Shown here: positions 56,879 to 64,000 of the stretch, one piece after another | Numbering within the stretch: position 1 is the stretch's first letter | Layout of the letters: each line of letters opens with the position of its first letter | Assembly: GCA_963769765.1 (NCBI GenBank) | Contig: CAVYNA010000001.1 | Location: forward strand, 1 to 64,000 | Length of the DNA stretch: 64,000 bases | From: Bog-756 sp963769765 | Lineage (GTDB): Bacteria > Actinomycetota > Acidimicrobiia > Acidimicrobiales > RAAP-2 | Direction of reading: 5' to 3' | Notes under the pieces: generated by a model | Database searches by the model: none | What the model was told of the DNA's origin: nothing | What the model saw: the letters and a program-made list of their open reading frames with translations, nothing else | Made by a program: the position numbers and the translations under genes

Positions 56879-57049
56879 GCCCGAAGGGTATCACAAAATG
56901 TATTACAATCAGATCAAGGGCAGCCGCTGCAGCGCTCGAATCGGGTGGCGGGTCTCGAATCGGTTGTGAGGCGGTACGCCAGGAGCTCCACAACCTGAAT
57001 CGGGAGGAGCGCTCCGGGGGCGGGGCATCGGCCCTGACACACTGGTCCG

Positions 57050-57985
57050 GTGACCCACGGACGCGCCGACATCCACGAGCTGCTGGTCACCCATGATCTC
57101 CGGCCGAGCCGCGCCCTCGGCCAGAACTTCGTCGCGGACGCGAACACCGTCCGTCGCATCGTGCGGCTCGCCGGCGTCGAGAAGGGCACCCCGGTCGTCG
57201 AGGTCGGCGCCGGCCTCGGGTCGCTCACCATCGCACTGGCCGAGGCGGGGGCCTCGGTCACTGCGGTCGAGGTCGACCGCCACGTCCTGCCGGTCCTGCG
57301 CGAGCAGGTCGAGCCTCTCGGAGTGCGGGTCGTCGAGGCCGACGCGCTGGACGTCGACTGGAACGGGCTGCTCGGCACCGAGCCAGGTCCTTGGTCGTTG
57401 GTCGCCAACCTTCCCTACAACGTCGCGGTGCCCCTCGTCGTCCGCGTGCTCGAGGAGGCGCCGTCGATCGAATCGCTCCTCGTGATGGTCCAGCGCGAGG
57501 TGGGCGAGCGGATCGCCGCCGGGGTGGGGGACAAGGCCTACGGTGCCGTGTCGGTCAAGGTCGCCTACTGGGCGACGGCCAACGTCGTGGGTCGTGTGTC
57601 GCCCTCCGTCTTCATCCCGAGACCCCACGTCGACTCCGCGCTGGTCCGGCTCGACCGTCACGACGGGTACGGGAAGCCGCCAGATTCCGACACACCGTCC
57701 GACGGTGCGGCCGCCACCGACGGCGGTGCGTCTGTCGCCGGTGCGCGTCCGGGTCCCGGGTCGCCCGCCTACGACCGGCTCTTCACGGTCGTGCGCGCCG
57801 GCTTCGCCCACCGGCGCAAGATGTTGCGGCGGGCCCTCGACGGCGTCGTGGATCCGGAGGCGTACGACGCGACGGGCATTCCGGCGACCGCCCACGCCGA
57901 GGAGCTCGGGCTCGAGGCCTGGGAGCGGCTCGCTCGGTGGACCGGCTCGACGGAGTCGCCACCGCGGCCCGGGCCACGACCGTGA
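57050..57985 (+). CDS. rsmA: 16S rRNA dimethyladenosine transferase RsmA (KsgA)
   Basis: 311 residues. Motif I VVEVGAGLGSLTIALAE, then VEVDRHVLPVLREQ, EADALDVDW and the catalytic NLPYNVAVPLVV (NLPYN). It dimethylates two adenosines of 16S rRNA. The C-terminal part (FTVVRAGFAHRRKMLRRAL) is the family end; a linker PDSDTPSDGAAATDGG is inserted before it. The stop overlaps the ispE start (GTGA). Confidence 0.95.
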   Translation: MTHGRADIHELLVTHDLRPSRALGQNFVADANTVRRIVRLAGVEKGTPVVEVGAGLGSLTIALAEAGASVTAVEVDRHVLPVLREQVEPLGVRVVEADALDVDWNGLLGTEPGPWSLVANLPYNVAVPLVVRVLEEAPSIESLLVMVQREVGERIAAGVGDKAYGAVSVKVAYWATANVVGRVSPSVFIPRPHVDSALVRLDRHDGYGKPPDSDTPSDGAAATDGGASVAGARPGPGSPAYDRLFTVVRAGFAHRRKMLRRALDGVVDPEAYDATGIPATAHAEELGLEAWERLARWTGSTESPPRPGPRP

Positions 57986-58879
57986 CCGGCTCGGACCGCA
58001 CGATGGCCGGATCGAACGATGACCTGGGCGTCGACGGTCTCGCCGGCGCCCGCGCCGAGGAGCTCACCGCGCCGGCGAAGCTGACCGTCTCGCTCCGGGT
58101 GACGGGAGTCCGTCCTGACGGCTACCACCTGCTCGAGGCGGAGATGGTCACGCTCGACCTCGCCGACTCCCTCTTCGTATCGGAGGGCGATCGCCTGACC
58201 GTCGTCGACGGGCTCGCCCATGACGGGGTGGGCTGGCGCAGCTCCGAGCTCGGGAGCGGTCCCGACAATCTCGTCGTGCGCGCGCTGCGGGCGGTCGGGC
58301 GACGGGCGGACGTCACGGCTGGTCAAGCGGATCCCGCCAGGTGCGGGACTCGGCGGTGGCTCCGCGGATGCCGCCGCGATCCTGCGGTGGGCCGGTTGCG
58401 CCGACCTCGAGGTCGCCGCGGGGCTCGGCGCGGACGTCCCCTTCTGCCTGGTCGGCGGTCGCGCCGCGGTGACCGGCATCGGTGAGCTCGTGCGACCGCT
58501 GCCCGACGAGGCGAGGAGCTTCACGCTGATGCTCCCGCCGTTCGGCGTCGACACCGGTGCGGTCTTCCGCCGGTGGGACGAGCGCGGTGGCCGGTCAACA
58601 AACGGGGCGTCCCGCGGCAATGACCTCGAGGACGCGGCGATCGAGGTCGAACCGCGGCTCGTGGGGTGGCGGGAGCGGTTCGCCGAGGCGACCGGTGCGG
58701 CCCCACGGTTGGCAGGGAGCGGTTCGACCTGGTTCGTCGAGGGTGCGCCGGGCGACCACGGCCTCGAAGCGGCGCGCTGGCTCAGCAAGGACGGCGAGCG
58801 GGCGCTGCTCGTCGGAGCGCGGACGGAGCTTGGTGGATGTCCAGGCGTGACCGGCGGCACCGGCGCGGCCGACCACTGA
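57982..58879 (+). CDS. ispE: 4-diphosphocytidyl-2-C-methyl-D-erythritol kinase IspE (frameshifted near 58318)
   Basis: About 298 residues when repaired, normal for IspE. The first third (ELTAPAKLTVSLRVTGVRPD, GYHLLEAEMVTLDLAD) ends at RRADVT; the next frame continues LVKRIPPGAGLGGGSADAAA, the ATP-binding GHMP loop, to the TGA at 58879. The shift is one surplus base (or two missing) in the ACGGCTGG at 58316-58323. It makes a step of the MEP isoprenoid pathway. Since this enzyme is normally essential, an assembly error is most likely. GTG overlapping rsmA, or ATG 58003, starts it. Confidence 0.88.
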
Positions 58880-58962
58880 CCTTCGGGGCCGGGAGGTGTG
58901 GATCCGGCATCGAGACGTCCCCCGCGATCGGGTGGACGACCAGGTGGTCCTGTCCTTCGGAA

Positions 58963-59064
58963 CTACTTGCCGGCGGCCCGCCGCTGCCAGCGGGTGGCCT
59001 TCAACATCTTCTTGTGCTTCTTCTTGCGCATCCGCTTGCGGCGCTTCTTGATCAGGGAACCCAT
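58963..59064 (-). CDS. bS22-like / AURKAIP1-COX24 domain ribosomal protein (33 aa)
   Basis: 33 residues: MGSLIKKRRKRMRKKKHKKM, then LKATRWQRRAAGK. This is the basic small-subunit ribosomal protein of actinobacteria (AURKAIP1/COX24 domain, called bS22 in mycobacteria), almost unchanged in pattern. ATG start. It is too short for most gene finders. Between ispE and the sensor kinase gene. Confidence 0.85.
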   Translation of the reverse strand: MGSLIKKRRKRMRKKKHKKMLKATRWQRRAAGK

Positions 59065-59124
59065 GTCGCCGGGCACCCTAGCCGACCAGGTGATTTGGCG
59101 CCATGTGGGCTGCTGGACGGTCCG

Positions 59125-60507
59125 TCAGTCCGCGGAGGTGCCCGGTGGCTCCTCGACCAGCGGCAGCGTGAGGCGGAAGAGCGCACCGCCACCGTCCGCC
59201 TGGTGGACCGAGACGGTGCCGCCCTCGTCACGGGCGACCTGGGCCACGATCGCGAGCCCGAGGCCCGACCCGGGGCGCCCACGAGCGCCCGGAGCGCGGT
59301 AGAAGCGGTCGAAGATGTGCTCGGCGTCGCTCTGGTCGACGCCCGGCCCGTGGTCGCGGACGGTGACTTCCCCCGAAACGCAGGTGACCTCGACGACACC
59401 CCCGTCCGGGCTCCACTTGAGCGCGTTGTCGAGAAGGTTGTCGATCGCCCGCCCGATGCGCTGTGGAGAGCCCGAGACCCAGTTCGGAGCCACGCGGGCC
59501 TCGAAGCGGACTCCTTTGCTTCGCCCGTGGGTGGTGGCGACCTCGGTGGCCTCGAGCACGATCGCGTCGAGCCGGACCGGCTCCGAGGTCACACGGGGCT
59601 GTCCGCCGCGCGCGAGCTCGGCCAGGTCGCCCACCAGGGTGGTGAGCTCGTCGAGCTGGGTGAGGACGTCGCCGATCAGCACCTCGCGCTCGTCGGGGGT
59701 GAGCTCGTCCATGCGGCGGGCGACCTCCATGTTGGTCCGGAGGCTGGTGAGCGGGGTGCGCAGCTCGTGGGACGCGTCGAGCACGAGCTGGCGCTGGCTC
59801 TCGCGGGAGGTGTCGAGTGCGGTGAGCAGCCGGTTGAAGGCACGTCGGAGGCGCCCGAGCTCGTCGGAGCCGCCGGCGTCGAGCCGTCCGGACACGTCGG
59901 TCGTCTCGGCCAGCCCCTCGATGGTCTCGGTGAGGCTGTTGAGCGGGCGGAGCACGGTGCGTCCCACGGCGAGCCCGAGGAGCACCGCCACCGAGATCCC
60001 GACCAGCACGATCAGCCAGAGCGCGACCGCGAGGTTGCGCAGCTCTTGGTTGACGCCGGTGAGGGGTGCGGTGATCTGGAGGGCGCCGCCGTTGTTGAGC
60101 TGGATGGGGTACGTATTGCCGCGGTACTGGAAGCCTTCGGGCATCGGCGTGACGATCTCGCGGACCGCGATGCCGTTGACCGTGGTCGAGAAGAACTGAC
60201 TGTCCGGCGAGCCCCGGGTCGTCGCGACCGCCTTCACGTTCGGCGGCACCGGGAGCACCTGGGGGTCGAACTGGATCGTCCGGCCGTCGGAGCCCACCAC
60301 CTGCGTGCAGGTCCCCGCGGTGGTGGTGCTGCACGCGTTGGGGATGTCCTGGTTCTGGACCAGGAAGTGGGACTGATTGGTCAGCGTGACGTCGACCGAG
60401 CCGACGAGTGAGTTGTAGGCGACGAGGTAGGTGGCGATCGAGCCGAGCACCACCACCACCAGCACGGCAGCGGTGGCGGCCATCACGAGCCGGGTCCGGA
60501 AGGTCAA
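59125..60507 (-). CDS. Sensor histidine kinase (MprB-like)
   Basis: 460 residues. Helix 1 about residues 8-30, an extracytoplasmic domain to about 158 with two cysteines (NACSTTTAGTCT), helix 2 about 161-182, HAMP domain, then the H-box DASHELRTPLTSLRTNMEV with His247, N-box NLLDNALKWSPDGG and G-boxes VRDHGPGV and GSGLGLAIV. It phosphorylates the regulator encoded just upstream, 69 bases away. Similar pairs sense envelope stress in mycobacteria; signal here unknown. Confidence 0.92.
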   Translation of the reverse strand: MTFRTRLVMAATAAVLVVVVLGSIATYLVAYNSLVGSVDVTLTNQSHFLVQNQDIPNACSTTTAGTCTQVVGSDGRTIQFDPQVLPVPPNVKAVATTRGSPDSQFFSTTVNGIAVREIVTPMPEGFQYRGNTYPIQLNNGGALQITAPLTGVNQELRNLAVALWLIVLVGISVAVLLGLAVGRTVLRPLNSLTETIEGLAETTDVSGRLDAGGSDELGRLRRAFNRLLTALDTSRESQRQLVLDASHELRTPLTSLRTNMEVARRMDELTPDEREVLIGDVLTQLDELTTLVGDLAELARGGQPRVTSEPVRLDAIVLEATEVATTHGRSKGVRFEARVAPNWVSGSPQRIGRAIDNLLDNALKWSPDGGVVEVTCVSGEVTVRDHGPGVDQSDAEHIFDRFYRAPGARGRPGSGLGLAIVAQVARDEGGTVSVHQADGGGALFRLTLPLVEEPPGTSAD

Positions 60508-60576
60508 CGCGAGCCCTGGCGGCGCGGGAGATCCAGCGTGTCCATCAGCGGTGCCCGTTCGACATCGGTGCGGATC

Positions 60577-61248
60577 TCAGGGTTCGCGCAGGACGTACCC
60601 GACGCCCCGGGCCGTGTGGATGAGTCGGGCCTCTCCCTCGAGCTCGGTCTTGCGACGGAGATAGCCGACGTAGACCGCGAGGGAGTTGGTCCCGGAGTCG
60701 AAGGAGTACCCCCAGACCCGGTCGAGGATGATCTCGCGGGTGAGCACCTGGCGTGGATGACGGAGGAGCAGCTCGAGGAGATCGAACTCGATCCGGGTCA
60801 GCGTGAAGGGCCGATCTCCGCGTCGGGCCTCGCGGGTGACCGGATCGAGGCTCAGGTCGGCGAAGCGGAGGACCTCCCCGGTGTCCTCCGGGCGTCGGCG
60901 CAGGAGGGCCCGGAGGCGCGCGAGCAGCTCCGCGAGAGCAAAGGGCTTGACCAGGTAGTCGTCGGCACCGGCGTCGAGGCCCTGGACGCGGTCGTTGATC
61001 GCGTCGCGCGCGGTGAGCATGAGCACGGGCGTGTCGTCACCGGCCGACCGGAGACGACGACAGACCTCGAGCCCGTCGAGCGTGGGGAGCCCGACGTCGA
61101 GGATCACCGCGTCCGGCGGCCGCACCGCGACCTCCTCGAGCGCGTCCGGCCCGTCCGCGGCGAGCGAGACGTCGTACCCTTCGAGTCGAAGTGCTCGGTT
61201 GAGGGCTCCGCTCACTGCTGGATCGTCATCGACGACGAGCACCCTCAT
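60577..61248 (-). CDS. OmpR-family response regulator (MprA-like)
   Basis: 223 residues. Receiver domain with acidic pocket DDD (7-9), phospho-Asp51 in VILDVGLP, Thr in LMLTARD and Lys100 in YLVKPF. C-terminal winged helix (LTRIEFDLLELLLRHPRQVL, GTNSLAVYVGYLRRKTE). It acts with the kinase gene directly downstream. Start ATG at 61248. Confidence 0.94.
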   Translation of the reverse strand: MRVLVVDDDPAVSGALNRALRLEGYDVSLAADGPDALEEVAVRPPDAVILDVGLPTLDGLEVCRRLRSAGDDTPVLMLTARDAINDRVQGLDAGADDYLVKPFALAELLARLRALLRRRPEDTGEVLRFADLSLDPVTREARRGDRPFTLTRIEFDLLELLLRHPRQVLTREIILDRVWGYSFDSGTNSLAVYVGYLRRKTELEGEARLIHTARGVGYVLREP

Positions 61249-61415
61249 CGGCGGGCGAGCCTACCGGTCGACCAGCTCGCGGCCAGGTCAGGGTCCACGA
61301 GCGCCCGTCGACCGTCCGCACCGGAGGACCGCCGTTCGACGCTCGACGAACCGGGGAACGGCCACATCGAGGCGATAGCCTGATCACGTCGTCGGATGAT
61401 CCGCGACGACCCTCT

Positions 61416-61488
61416 TCCGAGGTAGTTCAACTGGCAGAACGCTGGCCTTTGGAGCCAGATGTTGGAGGTTCGAGCCCTCCCCTCGGAG
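61416..61488 (+). tRNA. tRNA-Gln (anticodon TTG)
   Basis: 73 bases with a full cloverleaf. Acceptor TCCGAGG/CCTCGGA, D stem GTTC/GAAC, anticodon stem CTGGC/GCCAG around loop CTTTGGA with anticodon TTG, T stem GGAGG/CCTCC with TTCGAGC loop, discriminator G as usual for Gln. CCA is not encoded. Confidence 0.93.
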
Positions 61489-61524
61489 CGCCCGCAGAGC
61501 CACCCGACCCCTCGGAGCGGACGC

Positions 61525-63363
61525 TCAGCCCCGGGCCTTGCGGGCCCTGCTTCGGAGCCGTCCCCTCGTGGCCTGGTCGAGGACGACCTTGCGGAGGCGG
61601 ACCGAGCTCGGGGTGACCTCGACGCACTCGTCGTCCCCGATGAACTCGAGCGCCTGCTCGAGTGAGAGCAGCAGCGGGGGAGTGAGCCGGATCGCCTCGT
61701 CGGCGGCGGCCGCTCGGACGTTGGTCTGCTTCTTCTCCCTGGTCGGGTTGACGTCCATCTCGTCGTCACGGGCGTTCTCGCCGACGACCATGCCCTCGTA
61801 GACCTCGGTGCCCGGGCCGAGGAGGAGCACGCCGCGCTCTTGGAGGTTCATGAGCGAGTACCCGGTCGTCACCCCGCGCCGATCGGCCACCATCGAGCCG
61901 TTGCGTCGCATCCGGAGCTCGCCGTGCCACGGCTCCCACCCGTCGAAGACGTGGTGGAGCACGCCGGTGCCCCGGGTCTCGGTCATGAACTCGGTGCGGA
62001 CGCCGACGAGGCCCCGCGCGGGTACCCGGTAGTCCATCCGGACCCACCCGGTGCCGTGGTTGACCATCTCGACGAGCGAGCCCTTGCGCAGCGCGAGCAG
62101 CTGCGTGACCACGCCGAGGTACTCCTCGGGGACGTCGACCGCGACCCGCTCCATCGGCTCGTGGGTACGCCCGTCGATCTCGCGGGTCACCACTTGTGGC
62201 TTGCCGACGGTCAGCTCGAACCCCTCGCGCCGCATGGTCTCGACCAGCACCGCGAGCTGGAGCTCGCCGCGACCGAGCACCTCCCAGGTGTCTGGCCGCT
62301 CGGTCGGGAGCACTCTGATCGAGACGTTGCCCACGAGCTCCGCGTCGAGCCGGCCCTTGAGCTGGCTGGCGGTGAGCTTCGTCCCGTCGGCTCCTGCCAG
62401 GGGGGACGAGTTGATCCCGATGGTCACGGACAGGCTCGGCTCGTCGACGGTGATCCGCGGGAGGGGCTGCGGGTCGTCCGGATCGGCCAGCGTCTCGCCG
62501 ATGGTGATCTCCGCCATGCCCGCCACCGCAGCGATCTCGCCCGGCCCCGCCTCGGTCGCCTCGACCCGGTCGAGGGCGTCGGTGAGGTAGAGCTCGGTCA
62601 CCTTCGCACGCTCGATGGTGCCGTCCAGCCGGCACCAGGCGACGAGCTCGCCCTTGCGGAGCGTGCCGTTGTGGACGCGGCAGAGGGCGAGTCGGCCGAG
62701 ATAGGGCGAGGCGTCGAGGTTGGAGACGAGTGCCTGCAGGGGGAGTGCGGGATCGAAGCGCGGGGCCGGGACGTGCTCGATGATCGACTCGAAGAGGGGA
62801 GCGAGGTCGGTCCCCGTCGCGTCGCGCTCGGTCGTCGCCCACCCCGCCCGGGCGTTCGCATAGAGGATCGGGAACGCGATCTGGTCCTCGTCTGCATCGA
62901 GGTCCAAGAAGAGCTCCTCGACCTCGTGGACGACCTCGTCGATGCGGGCGTCGCGACGGTCGACCTTGTTGACCACGAGCACCACCGGGAGGCGCGCCTC
63001 CAAGGACTTGCGCAGCACGAACCGGGTCTGGGGGAGCGGCCCCTCCGAGGCGTCCACCAAGAGGAGCACCCCGTCGACCATGGTCAGCCCCCGCTCGACC
63101 TCGCCACCGAAGTCGGCGTGCCCGGGGGTGTCGACGATGTTGAGCTTGACCCCGCGGAAGGTGACCGCCGTGTTCTTCGCGAGGATCGTGATCCCCTTCT
63201 CGCGCTCGAGGTCGCCCGAGTCCATGACCCGGTCGTCGACCGACTCGTTGGCCCGGAACGCACCGGTCTGCCAGAGCATGGCGTCGACCAGGGTGGTCTT
63301 GCCGTGGTCGACGTGGGCGACGATGGCGACGTTGCGGATGTCGTCGCGGGTCTGAAGGGTCAC
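61525..63363 (-). CDS. typA: Translational GTPase TypA/BipA
   Basis: 612 residues. G1 is AHVDHGKTTLVDAML, G3 DTPGHADFGGEVER and G4 VVNKVDRRDAR; domains II, III, V and the BipA-specific C-terminus (YRVPARGLVGVRTEFMTETR, REKKQTNVRAAAADE) are complete. It is a ribosome-binding GTPase needed under stress. GTG start. Monocistronic as far as seen; converges with tRNA-Gln. Confidence 0.95.
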   Translation of the reverse strand: MTLQTRDDIRNVAIVAHVDHGKTTLVDAMLWQTGAFRANESVDDRVMDSGDLEREKGITILAKNTAVTFRGVKLNIVDTPGHADFGGEVERGLTMVDGVLLLVDASEGPLPQTRFVLRKSLEARLPVVLVVNKVDRRDARIDEVVHEVEELFLDLDADEDQIAFPILYANARAGWATTERDATGTDLAPLFESIIEHVPAPRFDPALPLQALVSNLDASPYLGRLALCRVHNGTLRKGELVAWCRLDGTIERAKVTELYLTDALDRVEATEAGPGEIAAVAGMAEITIGETLADPDDPQPLPRITVDEPSLSVTIGINSSPLAGADGTKLTASQLKGRLDAELVGNVSIRVLPTERPDTWEVLGRGELQLAVLVETMRREGFELTVGKPQVVTREIDGRTHEPMERVAVDVPEEYLGVVTQLLALRKGSLVEMVNHGTGWVRMDYRVPARGLVGVRTEFMTETRGTGVLHHVFDGWEPWHGELRMRRNGSMVADRRGVTTGYSLMNLQERGVLLLGPGTEVYEGMVVGENARDDEMDVNPTREKKQTNVRAAAADEAIRLTPPLLLSLEQALEFIGDDECVEVTPSSVRLRKVVLDQATRGRLRSRARKARG

Positions 63364-63432
63364 AACTGGACGAGGCTACCTGCCGGCTCGCGTCGGTCGG
63401 ACCTCGCCCGACGCAGTTCGTCGAATTGCGGC

Positions 63433-64000
63433 CTATGGCGCCGTCGGGCAGGTCGCGACATTGATCGGCCAGACCGTCGAGCACTGGCCGACGGTGACGC
63501 TGAACGCCTGGGTGACCCAGGCCGGCGTACTCGGCGTGAAGAACTCGGGCGGCGACAGGATCGACAGCCGCTTGTCCCAGTTGTAGTCGAATCCGTAGCC
63601 GTTGGAACCGCATTGCTCCACGTCGATGTACTTCTCGGCGAGCGAGCCCCACATGTCGATATTCCCAAGGGTTCCTGGCGACGAGCAGAAATTGGGAACC
63701 GAGAACGTGTGTCCGAGGGCGAGCATCGACGCCATGATGACGGGGTTCGGATTCGAGCAGTCGGTCGTCGTGAGGTCGCCGGCGACACATGGCGCGGCGA
63801 GGGTCGTCCCATGGGCCCCCTTCACCAGCGGATTGTTGATCGAGATGAAGTTGTTGGCGATGAGCCCGAGCGTGTCGTTGACGGTCGTTGTCGAGATCGT
63901 CGCGCACTGCTTGCTCGCAGGACTGCTCGGCCAGGGTGCGAACGGCGACGCGCCATTCATCGCACTCTGGTCGGCCGCGGTCAGCTGATAGCAGTGGTCG
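63433..64000 (-). CDS. C-terminal part of a secreted/cell-surface protein, partial
   Basis: The frame is open through the window edge (codons for DHCYQLTAADQSAMNGASPF), so the N-terminus is outside. About 188 residues are seen, low in charge, rich in Ser/Thr/Asn/Pro, with eight cysteines (for example AAPCVAGDLTTTDCSNPNP and VGQCSTVWPINVATCPTAP at the end), suggesting a disulfide-bonded exported protein. No family recognised; GC slightly lower than neighbours. Confidence 0.6.
   Translation of the reverse strand, partial: DHCYQLTAADQSAMNGASPFAPWPSSPASKQCATISTTTVNDTLGLIANNFISINNPLVKGAHGTTLAAPCVAGDLTTTDCSNPNPVIMASMLALGHTFSVPNFCSSPGTLGNIDMWGSLAEKYIDVEQCGSNGYGFDYNWDKRLSILSPPEFFTPSTPAWVTQAFSVTVGQCSTVWPINVATCPTAP

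Noticed and set aside
1..64000. CRISPR arrays, rRNA genes, prophage structural genes
   Set aside because: No regularly spaced repeats, no rRNA sequence and no capsid, tail, integrase or terminase motifs were seen.

Overview
The window is one contiguous piece of chromosome, mostly about 70% GC, from an actinobacterium, most probably of the class Acidimicrobiia. Support comes from the order metG-tatD-rlpA-like-rsmA-ispE, from tiny mycobacterial-type ribosomal proteins (bL37- and bS22-like), from an AftD-type arabinofuranosyltransferase, from GTG/TTG starts and GTGA/ATGA start-stop overlaps, and from an MprAB-like two-component pair. No rRNA, CRISPR array or prophage was seen. One tRNA, tRNA-Gln(TTG), is present.

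Layout. 1-15 kb: envelope polysaccharide genes. These are a partial acyltransferase with an SGNH domain, an arylamine N-acetyltransferase, three large polytopic membrane proteins of GT-C type, a GT4 glycosyltransferase and AftD. The first 6 kb is visibly less GC-rich. 14.5-19.1 kb: a lipid/redox group (nucleotidyltransferase, FabH, thiolase, luciferase-like oxidoreductase, NifU-type scaffold). 19.3-25.4 kb: an accessory stretch with a secreted SGNH-like protein, a TetR/DUF4242 pair with palindromic operators, an ABC exporter and small membrane proteins. 25.5-28.6 kb: a MarR-MFS operon and an acyl-CoA dehydrogenase. 28.7-34.6 kb: a GT4 - methyltransferase - toroid protein operon, a facing second methyltransferase, and a polytopic membrane protein that lies between the methyltransferase and a duplicated 5' fragment of it.

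34.8-40.5 kb: a lower-GC island. It holds a FitAB toxin-antitoxin pair, a SRPBCC protein, a frame-disrupted operon on the minus strand (ImmA/IrrE-type metallopeptidase - small membrane protein - small lipoprotein), an IS1-type transposase, a heavily disrupted AAA ATPase and a KGG-type small protein. Part of this island lies between two 23-base inverted repeats 3.5 kb apart. 40.8-50.8 kb: CMD/AhpD-like protein, GDT1-like transporter, aminopeptidase N, PfkB kinase, hemerythrin-like protein, an ArsR-SRPBCC operon, GDPD phosphodiesterase and bL37. 50.9-61.3 kb: housekeeping genes DUF192, rsmI, msrA, metG, tatD, an RlpA-like protein with a strongly structured leader, an inserted MazEF-type module, rsmA, ispE, the bS22-like gene and a two-component system. 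61.4-64 kb: tRNA-Gln, typA/bipA and the C-terminus of a secreted protein.

A cross-cutting feature is that at least five otherwise intact genes, including the normally essential ispE, and every gene of the minus-strand island operon are broken by what looks like one surplus base (two in the ImmA gene). The simplest reading is a recurring single-base insertion error in the assembly. The AAA ATPase and transposase carry more damage and may really be decayed. Each such gene is annotated over its full repaired span, with the break described.
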